The notes beneath the pieces were generated by a model that ran no database searches, was not told the origin of the DNA, and saw nothing but the letters and a program-made list of their open reading frames with translations. 64,000 nt of DNA from Enterococcus termitis (lineage in GTDB: Bacteria > Bacillota > Bacilli > Lactobacillales > Enterococcaceae): assembly GCF_001730305.1 (NCBI RefSeq), contig NZ_MIJY01000034.1:124001-188000 (forward strand), written 5' to 3'. Below are positions 51,061-60,604 of the stretch, piece by piece; position 1 is the first letter of the stretch, and the number at the start of each line of letters is the position of its first letter. A program made the position numbers and the translations under genes.

Positions 51061-51799
51061 TAATTAGTGGAACAATTATCTCATCTGCTTTGTTGGCTAT
51101 TTCGATTATATAATTTGGACTTGTATGAGTATAATTATCTGTCATACTTTTATCTTTTTTGACATGACCTACATATTTACTTAGTTTATTTTTAGTCGTT
51201 TCATATTCTGTTAATAGCGTTATAAAAGTGTGTCGAAAGGCATGAGCGGTAAATTTTTCTCTGCCCATCGATTCACACAAAACTTCCAATTTGTAATTGA
51301 TTGTACTATTGATATATCTTCTTTCTTGTGCGATATTGTAAAAAACAACACCTGAATACTCACTACCTACACGATTAAATTTTTCTTCTGTTTTTTTCTG
51401 TGCCACTTTCCATTCTTTTAATAATTCTAGTAAATAATCTGAAGAAATCGGAAGAACTCTAGTAGAATCTGCAGTTTTAGGAGTTGATACATTTACTTTT
51501 CTTTTTAATTCCACTTGTATTTTATTAATTGTTAATGTCTTTTTGTTAAAATCGATATCTGACCAATTTAATGCTAACGCTTCTCCAATACGAATACCTG
51601 TCATTGCTAATAAACTAAATAATGCTTTGTATTGTACTACTCGACTATCGCTACCCTTCTTTAATTTACTTTGTTCCTCAAATCCTTTAAAAAATTCTTT
51701 TAATTCTGTTGCTGTCAAATACTTTTCCTCCTCTTTTTTCTTAGCTTTCAATTTTGATTTTTGTACTACAACAATATTTACTGGATTTAACCTAAAGAT
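51050..51799 (-). pseudogene. Tyrosine integrase lacking its N-terminal domains
   Basis: The catalytic domain is complete: TGIRIGEALAL (Arg), KTADSTRVLPI, HAFRHTF (His-x-x-Arg), YVGHVKK (His) and MTDNYTH (Tyr). Ahead of the first possible start (TTG 51,751), the frame still reads LNPVNIVVVQKSK, the usual end of a core-binding domain, up to a TAA at 51,800. The arm-binding and most of the core-binding domains are missing. Such a protein should not recombine by itself. Confidence 0.8.
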
Positions 51800-52005
51800 T
51801 TATATCAAAATTACTTTTATGAGCCACCAGATGTGTTCTAAGCATCTTTGAACTTGAATATACACTTCATAAACTCGGCTCTGGACGGCTCTCAGAGACT
51901 TTCATAATGTGAGTACAAAAAAGAGAGTACAATCAATATAATTGTCTCTCTAAGCCTACAGCCTATGATTTTATATGTTATCAAATTGTATAAAAAGGTA
52001 TTATT

Positions 52006-52398
52006 TTAATACCTTTTTTCAAAAGCAGGTGGAAAAGTAGAGATTATGTCTATAAGGTCATTTTCTGTGATAATAACATAATGTTCTACATCACCACAAA
52101 AACCAGCACTTTCTTTTTCTATCCATTCAATATATTTTGATTGCTCTACCTTATAGATAGGATTACCAACAAAATTCTCTCTATATTTTTGGATGCCTGC
52201 TACTTCATTATATGTTCTAATTCGTCTTCCCTCATCTGTAATTCGTAAAGAATCAACAAAACCGAAAATAACATCAATATTATTTTCTTTTCCTACAAGC
52301 TTTATTATTGTTCCTTCTGAGTTTTGGACTATTTCAGATACTTCATAAGTATCAATCGGTATATTACTGTCATCGTATTCATACCATCGTTCTAACAT
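52006..52398 (-). CDS. Probable immunity protein for the third LXG toxin
   Basis: This soluble acidic 130-residue protein begins 16 bases after the toxin stop. No signal or membrane segment, so it should neutralise a cytoplasmically acting toxin. Family not recognised. Confidence 0.7.
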   Translation of the reverse strand: MLERWYEYDDSNIPIDTYEVSEIVQNSEGTIIKLVGKENNIDVIFGFVDSLRITDEGRRIRTYNEVAGIQKYRENFVGNPIYKVEQSKYIEWIEKESAGFCGDVEHYVIITENDLIDIISTFPPAFEKRY

Positions 52399-52414
52399 AT
52401 TTGTTTCTTCCTTT

Positions 52415-53722
52415 CTATTTTCCGTACCTAACTTTTATTAATGGTTTTCCTGGAGCCTTTATTTCTAAGGTTGAGCCTCCAGTACCACTACCAGGTCTTA
52501 CCGAAATTCTAGTACCATCTTCTAAAACACCATGAAGTCCATCTCCATACTGAGTCTTAATTTCTTTCACATTTTTAGGATTTAATGAATTGAAATCATC
52601 AACAGCATCATCCATGTTACCATCTTTTTCAAAATTTTTTGCTTTCCCAATAGGTCTAGTGGTATCTTTAGCACCTTCAAGAATATCATCCACAGTTTTG
52701 TCACTACTTTTAGAATTGCTTATTTGTGGTGCATTGTTTATTATATCCAAAATAGATTGTCCGACTTTAATAGTTCCTGCGCCTTTTCTTATTATATCAA
52801 TACCTTTACCTACTTTGCCAATGTTTCCTAATATCCCTCCCAAAGCAGGTGAAAAGGGCATTTCATTTCTCATTATTTTTACATTTTCGACTTTGTATTG
52901 GTCTTTACCTAGATAATCTTTACATTTTTCTAGTTGATTATAGAGATTAGGATGAGCATTTGGTGATACAATTTTGCCATTTTTCATTAAATACCATGTT
53001 TTTTTGGTTCCCAGTGCACTGCAAATAATGGTATAACCATTTAAACTTGCAATTGTCTGTTTCATTTCTCGATTCTTCGCTTCTTGTTTCATTTTTTCTC
53101 TTTGTTGCCAGCGTGCATTAATGGGGCTTGCCCATGTCATATTTAATCGACCAATGTCAAAAGTTCCAGAAGCTGAATTCCAAGCTTTACAATCCTTAAC
53201 CTGTGCTAATCCATTATTAAATTCTTGCTGACAAGCTTCATATTCCGCAAAAATACTGGCTGAACGAGCATTATACGCATGGAATTTCTCAAGCTGCTCC
53301 CTTTTTTTAGAAATAACATCACAGGCATTCATATATCGGCGTTCTAAATTCGGTCGCATTGTTTTAGCTGTGTGCATTTGTCTTTCTAACTCTCGTTTTA
53401 ACTGCTCAAATCGCTCTATCTGGCTTTGAATTTGGTCTTCGTCTGTATCAATGCTACTAACCATTCCTTGATACTCGCTTAACAATCGTTTATGTGCATT
53501 TTCAAGAGCTTCCCCAGTTAAAATAGCAGATCGACAAAGTGGTGTATACACAGTACCAAAGTAACTTTTTGCTGAATCATAAGCTTTACCAGAAAGTGGT
53601 GCAGATAAAAATTGTGAAATACTGCTTTGCAATGAGGAAATTGCTTGATTCGCTTGATTATTCATACGAGAAGCTTCATTTCCTTGTTGCTGTATCTCTC
53701 CTACATAAAATTTTAACCCCAT
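52415..53722 (-). CDS. LXG polymorphic toxin, C-terminal domain of uncertain type
   Basis: The protein has 435 residues. The N-terminal LXG helical domain (MGLKFYVGEIQQQGNEAS, SAPLSGKAYDSAKSYF) runs to about 210, followed by a Gly/Ile-rich linker (about 290-330). A short C-terminal domain ends GDGLHGVLEDGTRISVRPGS, then LEIKAPGKPLIKVRYGK. The pattern resembles small RNase-like toxin tails of polymorphic toxins, but I cannot place it in a named family. One base separates its start from the DUF3958 stop. Confidence 0.75.
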   Translation of the reverse strand: MGLKFYVGEIQQQGNEASRMNNQANQAISSLQSSISQFLSAPLSGKAYDSAKSYFGTVYTPLCRSAILTGEALENAHKRLLSEYQGMVSSIDTDEDQIQSQIERFEQLKRELERQMHTAKTMRPNLERRYMNACDVISKKREQLEKFHAYNARSASIFAEYEACQQEFNNGLAQVKDCKAWNSASGTFDIGRLNMTWASPINARWQQREKMKQEAKNREMKQTIASLNGYTIICSALGTKKTWYLMKNGKIVSPNAHPNLYNQLEKCKDYLGKDQYKVENVKIMRNEMPFSPALGGILGNIGKVGKGIDIIRKGAGTIKVGQSILDIINNAPQISNSKSSDKTVDDILEGAKDTTRPIGKAKNFEKDGNMDDAVDDFNSLNPKNVKEIKTQYGDGLHGVLEDGTRISVRPGSGTGGSTLEIKAPGKPLIKVRYGK

Positions 53723-53723
53723 C

Positions 53724-54059
53724 CTACTGCTCCTTTTCTTTCACTTGCTCTTTTCTTTGTTGAATGTACAATTCTTCTTTATCAATCAGTTGTCTTCTAG
53801 TATTTTTCAGCTCATCTTCTTGTTCTTCCAATTGCCGTTGTGCTTTTTTGGCTAAAGAGAAACTATCTTCTCTTCTGCTTTTAAAATACTGACGTTCTTC
53901 TGGAGGACTTGTTTCTACTATTTCTGAGTAAAGACGTTGTTCCTCTTGTTGTAGAGAGAAAAATTCTTCTTGTTGTTGTTCAACAGAACGAATTTCTTGC
54001 CTTATTGAATCTTGTTCATCTTGAACTTGACGGATTTTTGTTTGATAGTCTATCTCCAT
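53724..54059 (-). CDS. LXG-associated coiled-coil protein (DUF3958 type)
   Basis: This 111-residue, Glu/Gln/Arg-rich protein is almost wholly coiled coil, equivalent in position and character to the genes at 1043 and 8194. It overlaps the previous gene by one base. It is the presumed export partner of the LXG toxin. Confidence 0.75.
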   Translation of the reverse strand: MEIDYQTKIRQVQDEQDSIRQEIRSVEQQQEEFFSLQQEEQRLYSEIVETSPPEERQYFKSRREDSFSLAKKAQRQLEEQEDELKNTRRQLIDKEELYIQQRKEQVKEKEQ

Positions 54060-54355
54060 TATTTAAACCAACTTCCTAAAGAATTAGATTGAAATTGTTG
54101 AGAAGCTTGTTGGTCTATAGTAGCAAAGTCTTTTGCGACTGAATGAATCGCATTACCTGCCGAAACAATGCTTGTAGATAGTTGTTTTAATCCTTTTCCG
54201 TAATTAATTGTGGACGTTTTTGCTACTTCGTTTCCAGCAACATTTGTTCTTGATGCCACACTCGTAGAGGCATTGATACTATTTAATGCACTAGCAGATT
54301 TGCTAAATGAAGCGGATACACTGCCTGCAACAGTTGTACTACTTTTAATGCCCAT
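54059..54355 (-). CDS. LXG-associated small helical protein (TIGR04197 type)
   Basis: This 98-residue protein, MGIKSSTTVAGSVSASFSKS at the start, contains the family ending IHSVAKDFATIDQQ. AAGGAGGAGTAAG precedes ATG 54,355. First gene of the third LXG cassette. Confidence 0.8.
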   Translation of the reverse strand: MGIKSSTTVAGSVSASFSKSASALNSINASTSVASRTNVAGNEVAKTSTINYGKGLKQLSTSIVSAGNAIHSVAKDFATIDQQASQQFQSNSLGSWFK

Positions 54356-54593
54356 TATCTTACTCCTCCTTAGATATATAAATGCAACTTATTATCTTGT
54401 TCAATATCTAATTGTAACAAATTTTCTATTTTTATGTTCTCTTTTTTTATCAATTTCCGCAAATTATTGTTTCTTACTTAGAATAGCTATCTATTATCCA
54501 ATTAGACATTATATAACTCGTGGCTAGTTTTAAATAGGGTGGTATACATTTATGCAATTTCAATTTGAAACCTCATAGAACGAAAATGTGACC

Positions 54594-55106
54594 TTATTTT
54601 TTCATTTCCGTTTCCTCTCCATCTGAAACATCTGTTTTCAACACTTCTTTATTCATTTTTTTCTCAGAAATTTTATCTGCTAACTTTTGTAAATCAGAAT
54701 TTATACGTTCTAATTCTTTTAGAGCCTTTTCATGCTTATTAATAATAGCTTGCTCAGATTTGTTTAAAACATAATCTTGTACCTCTAATTTAATACTTGT
54801 TGCCTCTTTTAAATACTTATTGGACATACCTGCTAAATAATTGAGATTATTGCTATTTAAAATGAATACATTTTTGCCTTCTGCATTCTTAATAATTTTA
54901 ATTCCTTCTACAGCCTTCCCACCTTTTTTTATCTGAGTTTGTAACCTAACAACAATTCCCTCTCGTCTTTCACCATCAAATACTAATTCTTTAGCAAGTT
55001 CTTTATCTTCAAATAAATAATCCCAAAACTCGCTTACCGTAATTCCTTCGCTTTTTTCCTCTAAAACAGTATATAATTTTTTTAGTACTTTGCTTGTTGT
55101 AGACAT
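54594..55106 (-). CDS. Hypothetical protein with C-terminal coiled coil
   Basis: This protein of about 170 residues is Lys/Glu-rich. The N-terminal half looks like a small helical or winged-helix domain (SKVLKKLYTVLEEKSEGITVSEFWDYLF), the C-terminal half (about 120-160) is a coiled coil. Possible regulator of the LXG cassette, whose first gene lies 239 bases downstream on the same strand. ATG 55,106 is preferred over GTG 55,115. Family not recognised. Confidence 0.55.
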   Translation of the reverse strand: MSTTSKVLKKLYTVLEEKSEGITVSEFWDYLFEDKELAKELVFDGERREGIVVRLQTQIKKGGKAVEGIKIIKNAEGKNVFILNSNNLNYLAGMSNKYLKEATSIKLEVQDYVLNKSEQAIINKHEKALKELERINSDLQKLADKISEKKMNKEVLKTDVSDGEETEMKK

Positions 55107-55311
55107 CTCAGCCACACACCTTTCTTTATTTATATGTGATGATAACTCTATCTACATATGTAGTCAAACCTTTCTTTTGAAAAAACCATACCTGCTCTTG
55201 CAAAACTTCGTGCATCTTTCATACTCTCAACTGGATATCTCATTTTTTAAAACATTACTTTATCAGTGGTATTGCTCTGTTCTACTCTCATCGTTTATCA
55301 GCAAAGCAAAA

Positions 55312-55350
55312 TTACTATATTTTCGGAGTTTTTTACAGTGGTAAATTTAA
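55312..55350. other. 39-base direct repeat, right copy (att-like)
   Basis: Identical to 50,920-50,958. On the minus strand it points toward the 55,106 gene and the LXG cassette, carrying the same TATAGT box as the tdk upstream region. Confidence 0.88.
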
Positions 55351-55649
55351 ACGTTATGAATCAAGGTATTTTACTTATTGAAAATTTTCTTTACCTGTTA
55401 CTTTTTCGGTTATCAAGCATTGTAACCTTTTAGATTTTTATGCCATTTTTAATTGTTAAAATTGATCATTTTATCCCTATTAGTTATTTAATCGTAAACA
55501 TGTTATTGCTTTGAAATTTTAATAGTCTATGAAAAAGAGATAGCACGCTTTTCAACGTGCTATCTCTACTATTTTTTGACTACTATCGCCTTGTAAAGGA
55601 ATTAATTAGCCAATATCAATTTCTTCGTTGTCTATTAACTACATCTTTT
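55351..55649. other. Intergenic region right of island C
   Basis: No gene. The terminator at 55,536-55,575 is the only clear element. Confidence 0.5.
55536..55575. terminator. Terminator after the LPALG protein gene
   Basis: The stem AGAGATAGCACG/CGTGCTATCTCT with an eight-base loop is flanked by A- and T-rich sequence. It lies downstream of the minus-strand gene at 55,650. Confidence 0.8.
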
Positions 55650-57347
55650 TTATTCTTTCTGAGTTCTTTTATTAAACAATAAAACAATTCCTATAAATGC
55701 TATCAATATCATCCCAATAATATTGAACAGTAAACGATTAGATTCTCCTAATGCTGGCAGTTCAACTTTACTAGTATTGCTTTTTTTATTTTCTTGACTG
55801 CCTTCATTGGAAGGTTCTTCTGGTTTTGAATTAGGTACTGGTGTTACAACATTCTCTTTATCTTTTGTATAGATATATATTACTGTTTGCTCTTGATTCG
55901 TAAATTTACCTGTTGGATCTCCTTGTACTTCTTTAAACGTATAACCAGCGATTTCTTGTTTCTCTGTTGTATAGTCTTCTCCTATAATGCCAGACTTCAA
56001 AATATCATCAGAAATTTGATTTCCTTCTGTATCAACATATTTTACAGTGATATATCCACTAACTTCAGGCAATATAGTTACAGTTACCTCAATCGGCTTA
56101 GCTTTAGCATCAGAGTCAATCGTTGAAGATAACTCAGTATCGAGCTGCACTTTATATTCTCCCGGCTTACTAAAATCAACTACTTCTAAAAAATTACTCG
56201 TTATTACTACATCTGATTCAGCTGGTAGTTTCGCTGCATAATCTGCAGAAATATCTGAAAGAAAGGTTTCCTCAGAGATATTTGCATTAACAGTATATGA
56301 AATTTCCGGATCTGCTTGAATCACAAAATCTCCATAAACCTGCACATTGAAATTGACCATGTAAAAGTAATATTGTATTTTCCACTCATTATCTGCAAAA
56401 TACAATTCATCAATTAGATTATTAGCTGGGATTACCATCGTCCCATCATCAACCTCTGTAAAAAATAATCCTTTTTCTGAATCATAAGAAATATCTGATG
56501 AAGGAGATTCAATACTCAACTCCTCACTTGCAGTCCCCTCTCGACTGATAAATGGATTGGGAATAGCATATTTATATGCTGGACTAGGAACAATAATATC
56601 CAAATTCATAAAGTTGACATTTGGAGGAAATCCTCTGTCTAATAGCTCATTAAAGTGAGTCAAATCAACACTTGATTTTTCTGACGTTCCATTTGGAATT
56701 AAGGTATGCTCATTCCCTCCGTCACCATCATAAGTTAGCGTTTCAAGCTGCGTCAAAGGCAGCAGATACTGAATATCTTTTTCTGGATGGCCAATTCCTG
56801 TGAAAATAACTAATTCATTAAGATTAGTTAAATATTGAAATCCTTCCCACCCACTTGCAGATGCTCTTAAAGTCGTGATTGTGTCTAGTTGCTCCTGTGT
56901 CACTTCATCTGTTGGAAGTATACCTAGATTCTCACTGATATCCGCCACCGCTTCTGGATTGTTGGGAATCAGCTGTTCCAAAGTCCCTAAAGAATCTGCT
57001 AAGCCTTGGATCGAACTTGATTCTTTACTATCATCAGCTTGTTCTATTTCGCTTTTATTATCAGCCAGAATTTCACTTGATTCTAATAAATGATCTTCTA
57101 TATCGTTTTCCTGACCGATAGTTTCCACAGTTGTCTGATTCTCAATTCCTTCTGATTCTGTAATCATCTGATCAGACATATGTCCTCTTTTATCTGTAGT
57201 CACTTCTTCTATATTTTCACTATAGCGTGTCGCAGTTTTTAGTTGACTTGATTTATCTAATTCCACAGCATGGGTAATCGCTGGCACCAACTGTGTGGTG
57301 CATAGTAGAACTGTTCCCAGTATTACTATACATCTTCTTTTTTTCAC
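55650..57347 (-). CDS. Cell-wall-anchored protein with MucBP repeat and LPALG sorting signal
   Basis: The protein has 565 residues. The signal peptide is about 1-28 (CIVILGTVLLCTTQLVPA), followed by an acidic Ser/Glu-rich region (30-115) and a leucine-rich-like segment (about 140-210: LTNLNELVIFTGIG, LTQLETLTYDGD). A MucBP repeat follows (about 430-495: GYITVKYVDTEGNQIS to QTVIYIYTK), then a Pro/Ser/Asn spacer. The C terminus is LPALGES, a hydrophobic helix and KRTQKE. LPALG departs from LPxTG at the fourth position. Likely an adhesin or mucin-binding protein. It lies 22 bases downstream of the fumarate-reductase-like gene. Confidence 0.82.
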   Translation of the reverse strand: MKKRRCIVILGTVLLCTTQLVPAITHAVELDKSSQLKTATRYSENIEEVTTDKRGHMSDQMITESEGIENQTTVETIGQENDIEDHLLESSEILADNKSEIEQADDSKESSSIQGLADSLGTLEQLIPNNPEAVADISENLGILPTDEVTQEQLDTITTLRASASGWEGFQYLTNLNELVIFTGIGHPEKDIQYLLPLTQLETLTYDGDGGNEHTLIPNGTSEKSSVDLTHFNELLDRGFPPNVNFMNLDIIVPSPAYKYAIPNPFISREGTASEELSIESPSSDISYDSEKGLFFTEVDDGTMVIPANNLIDELYFADNEWKIQYYFYMVNFNVQVYGDFVIQADPEISYTVNANISEETFLSDISADYAAKLPAESDVVITSNFLEVVDFSKPGEYKVQLDTELSSTIDSDAKAKPIEVTVTILPEVSGYITVKYVDTEGNQISDDILKSGIIGEDYTTEKQEIAGYTFKEVQGDPTGKFTNQEQTVIYIYTKDKENVVTPVPNSKPEEPSNEGSQENKKSNTSKVELPALGESNRLLFNIIGMILIAFIGIVLLFNKRTQKE

Positions 57348-57369
57348 TATTCATCACCTTTGGTTTTAA

Positions 57370-58887
57370 TTATTTTTGCTCCGAAGCAAAGGTTGCAGCT
57401 TCTGTTCCGGCTTGGCGACCAAAAATAATGATGTCTGCAACTGCATTACCGCCAATGCGGTTTGCTCCATGTAATCCGCCAGTCACTTCACCAGCAGCAT
57501 AAAGTCCTTTGATTGCTGTTCCGTCTTCTTTAAGAACTTCTGTTTTTGTATTGATTTTCACGCCACCCATTGTGTGGTGGATACCTGGTGCGATTTTGAT
57601 TGCATAATATGGACCAGTTGATAAATCATTGTCCATCCCAGTTTCACGTCCAAATTGTGCATCCGCTTTTGCTTGAACATCTTTATTCCATTGTTCAACA
57701 GTTTCTTTTAATGCAGCTTCTGGCATATCGATTTTTTTCGCAAGTTCTTCGATCGTATTCCCTTCAACAACAAATCCTTGCTCATCATAAAAATCGATCG
57801 CTGTTGCACGTTCACGCACACCTTGATCAAAGACTAAGTAAGCTGATTTTTCTGGTAATGCTGTGATCGCAGCAGAAACTTTATCACGTGTATCCATTTC
57901 ATTGACAAAACGAGTCCCCTCTTGAGAAGCTAAAATCGCTCCTTCACCACGAACAACTTCACCGATCAAGAATGATTTATCTTGCTGAACGGTTGGGTGA
58001 ATTTGAATTTCTTTCATATCCACTGTAGCGCCGCCTAATTTTTCGATCATTTTGATTCCGTCACCCGTTGTACCTTCTTGGTTTGTCGTTACGTAATCTT
58101 TTAATTTTGGATCATATTCTTCAAGCATTTCTTTATTCGCACCAAAACCACCAGTCGTTACAATCACTGCGTCAGCTTTGATTTCTTTCGTTTTACCATC
58201 TTCTAATTTTACTTTAACGCCGTTGACTTGATCGTCTTTTTCTGTTAGTTCTGTCACATCTGCATTAACAAATAGTGGAATGCTTTCTTCTTTTACATTT
58301 CGAACTAGTCCATCCACTAAATAACCACCGATTGCTGAACCATCAGCTGGACGATGCGTACGTTTTTCACTCATACCTCCTGTAATCGTTAAATTGCTCA
58401 GTTCAATTCCTTTTGTGTCTAACCAATCGATTGCATCTGCAGAATGGTCCACGAAAAAGCGAAGTAATTCTTGATCGTTTGTTCCTTTTCCGCCTTTTAA
58501 GGTTTCTTCAAAGAATTTATCATTGCTATCTGTGATGCCTTCTTCTTTTTGGAATTTCGTTTCTGATGCATTCATTCCTGAAGAAGATTTGATTGTGTTC
58601 CCACCAGCAACAGGCATTTTTTCTAAAATTACAGGATTCATTCCTGCTTCTTTTGCTTGTAATGCAGCGGTCATCCCAGCTCCACCGGCACCGACGATAA
58701 CAATATCATAATTATCTTTCAATTCACTTATGTCAGTGTAGCCGTTCGCAGATGCACCTGACGTTACTTCTTCTGAACTGTCTTTAGATTCTTTGCTCTT
58801 AGCAGCTTTTTCTTGATCACTCGTGCAGCCAACTGCTAATCCAGCAAACAAGCTCAATGATACTAAGCTCATGATTACTTTTTTCAT
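57370..58887 (-). CDS. Extracellular fumarate-reductase-like flavoprotein (lipoprotein)
   Basis: This 505-residue protein has a lipobox LAVGC (acylated Cys21), then a Ser/Lys linker, then a FAD_binding_2 fold: IVIVGAGGAGMTAALQ (near 62), MPVAGGNT, GVVRGEGAIL-type loop, HHTMGG and YAAGEVTGG. It reduces fumarate or a related enoate. Unlike the HcrB-like protein it has no FMN_bind domain and must take electrons from a partner at the cell surface, as in Gram-positive extracellular electron transfer. ATG 58,887 follows AGGTGGGA. Confidence 0.88.
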   Translation of the reverse strand: MKKVIMSLVSLSLFAGLAVGCTSDQEKAAKSKESKDSSEEVTSGASANGYTDISELKDNYDIVIVGAGGAGMTAALQAKEAGMNPVILEKMPVAGGNTIKSSSGMNASETKFQKEEGITDSNDKFFEETLKGGKGTNDQELLRFFVDHSADAIDWLDTKGIELSNLTITGGMSEKRTHRPADGSAIGGYLVDGLVRNVKEESIPLFVNADVTELTEKDDQVNGVKVKLEDGKTKEIKADAVIVTTGGFGANKEMLEEYDPKLKDYVTTNQEGTTGDGIKMIEKLGGATVDMKEIQIHPTVQQDKSFLIGEVVRGEGAILASQEGTRFVNEMDTRDKVSAAITALPEKSAYLVFDQGVRERATAIDFYDEQGFVVEGNTIEELAKKIDMPEAALKETVEQWNKDVQAKADAQFGRETGMDNDLSTGPYYAIKIAPGIHHTMGGVKINTKTEVLKEDGTAIKGLYAAGEVTGGLHGANRIGGNAVADIIIFGRQAGTEAATFASEQK

Positions 58888-59199
58888 TAATTTCCCACCT
58901 CATCTAATTTGGACATCACAGTGTTTTCGTTGGTGAATAAAATCACAATCTTTGATAAAAAAATAAAGGCGATTAACACTGTTGCTACGTACAGCTACAA
59001 TATAAAAAGATTATTTCAATTTTTTTCACAAACTAAATTCACTATCATTTGTCTTTTCATAAAATAGCATGTTCTGTTTCATTTGTCTTGATTTCTATAT
59101 TTTTTTAATCAATTTCTTATCTTTTTTAAGAATTTTTCTTTATTTGCCCAGCTTTCATTTTCTGCTATACTTGATTTAATGATATTCAGGAGGTCCACT
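58888..59199. promoter_or_regulatory. Divergent promoter region
   Basis: 312 bases between the divergent flavoprotein gene and ktrB. For ktrB a TTGCCC (59,144-59,149) and TATACT (59,166-59,171), 16 bases apart, are a fair promoter. No gene is seen. Confidence 0.5.
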
Positions 59200-60597
59200 A
59201 TGAATCGAAATCGGCTTTTGTGGCTGGCACAACGAAAAGGGAAACGCTTTTCCAATAATTTTTCATCTATTCAAATCATTGTTTCTTATTATATTATTAT
59301 GACCGTCATTTCCTACTTACTGTTCTGCCTCCCTTTTTTTAGGGAAAAAGGTTCTCATGTTCATTTCATCGATATGTTGTTTATGGCAATCAGTACAGTC
59401 AGTGTAACAGGATTATCTACTTTTGATATAAACTCGGTTTTTAATGATCGCGGTGTAGTATTGCTTGAGATTTTATTTCAAGTTGGTGGTTTGGGCATTA
59501 TGATGATTTCTACTGCGTTCATTATTTTATCCAAACGCAAGATTTCATTGAAGCAGCGTCAGTTGATTATGACCGATATGAATCAGCCAAAATTAAGTGG
59601 GATCGTTCGTTTGATTCGGATCACATTTACAATTATTTTGTGGTTCCAAGTGATTTTCGGTACATTTTTTTCAATTTATTTCTATTATGCTGGTTATTAT
59701 AAAACCTGGCCAAAGGCGATTTTTTTCGGGTTTTATCAATCGATCTCTGCTGTAACAAACTCGGGGTTCGATGTAACCGGAGATTCGATTATTCCTTTTG
59801 CTAATGATTACCTGTTTCTGATTGTGATCATGTTCTTGATTTTTGTCGGTGGGATTGGCTTTCCAGTTTTGATGGAGGTGCGTGAGTGGCTGTTTTTCAA
59901 AAAGAAAAAACGCGGCTTGCCTTTTCGATTCTCTCTTTTTAGTAAAATTGCATTGTTGGCATTTGTGATTCTATTTGTCGGCGGAACTCTTTTGATTTAC
60001 TTACTTGAAAAAGATCACTTATTTGTTGAAATGGGTGAGATTCAGCGTTGGATCACATCAATGTTTTATTCAATGACTACTCGAAATGCCGGCTTGCAGA
60101 TCAATGATCTAGGCGATTTTCAGATCACCACACTGATCGTCTTCTCTTTGCTGATGTTTATCGGCTGTAGCCCTAGTTCAGTCGGAGGCGGAATTCGGAC
60201 AACGACAGTTGCCATCATTGGTTTATACCTCTATGCTTTCTTAAAAAGTGAAGATAACATCAATGTTTTTGGACGTAGGATTGATGAAGATGACGTAAAA
60301 AAATCAATTGTTGTGTTTATGCTTTCATTGATCATGTGCTTTTTTGCAGTTTTATTTTTGACTGCGACTGAAGATCATCCACTGATAGCGATCATTGTAG
60401 AAGTTGCCTCAGCGTTTGGAACAACGGGTTTATCTTTAGGAATCACTTCTGACTTAACGACTGTTGGGAAATTGATGATTGCTTTGTTGATGTTTATTGG
60501 ACGAATCGGCATGCTCTATACATTGATGCTGTTTGTACCAAAAGAAACACGAGACATCGGCTACGAATACCCATCTGAAAAAATTATTATTGGATAA
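59200..60597 (+). CDS. ktrB: KtrB/TrkH-family potassium transporter
   Basis: This membrane protein of about 465 residues has the four pore repeats of the superfamily: STVSVTGLS, SAVTNSGFD, TTRNAGL and ASAFGTTGLSLG. It takes up K+ (Na+-coupled in Ktr systems) with a cytoplasmic KtrA/C subunit not seen here. ATG 59,200 behind AGGAGG is preferred to an upstream in-frame start at 59,179. Confidence 0.93.
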   Translation: MNRNRLLWLAQRKGKRFSNNFSSIQIIVSYYIIMTVISYLLFCLPFFREKGSHVHFIDMLFMAISTVSVTGLSTFDINSVFNDRGVVLLEILFQVGGLGIMMISTAFIILSKRKISLKQRQLIMTDMNQPKLSGIVRLIRITFTIILWFQVIFGTFFSIYFYYAGYYKTWPKAIFFGFYQSISAVTNSGFDVTGDSIIPFANDYLFLIVIMFLIFVGGIGFPVLMEVREWLFFKKKKRGLPFRFSLFSKIALLAFVILFVGGTLLIYLLEKDHLFVEMGEIQRWITSMFYSMTTRNAGLQINDLGDFQITTLIVFSLLMFIGCSPSSVGGGIRTTTVAIIGLYLYAFLKSEDNINVFGRRIDEDDVKKSIVVFMLSLIMCFFAVLFLTATEDHPLIAIIVEVASAFGTTGLSLGITSDLTTVGKLMIALLMFIGRIGMLYTLMLFVPKETRDIGYEYPSEKIIIG

Positions 60598-60604
60598 GAC
60601 AAAA

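Larger units (their letters stand above)
50920..55350. mobile_element. LXG-carrying integrated island C upstream of tdk
   Basis: This 4.4-kb unit is bounded by a perfect 39-base direct repeat. It contains a truncated tyrosine integrase next to the left repeat and a minus-strand LXG cassette with immunity candidate. Small, with a broken integrase, it is probably fixed or dependent on a helper. Confidence 0.8.

Noticed and set aside
58960..59060. Rex or FNR operator near the fumarate-reductase-like gene
   Set aside because: Only a TTGTGA half-site is visible, without the matching TCACAA arm at proper spacing.
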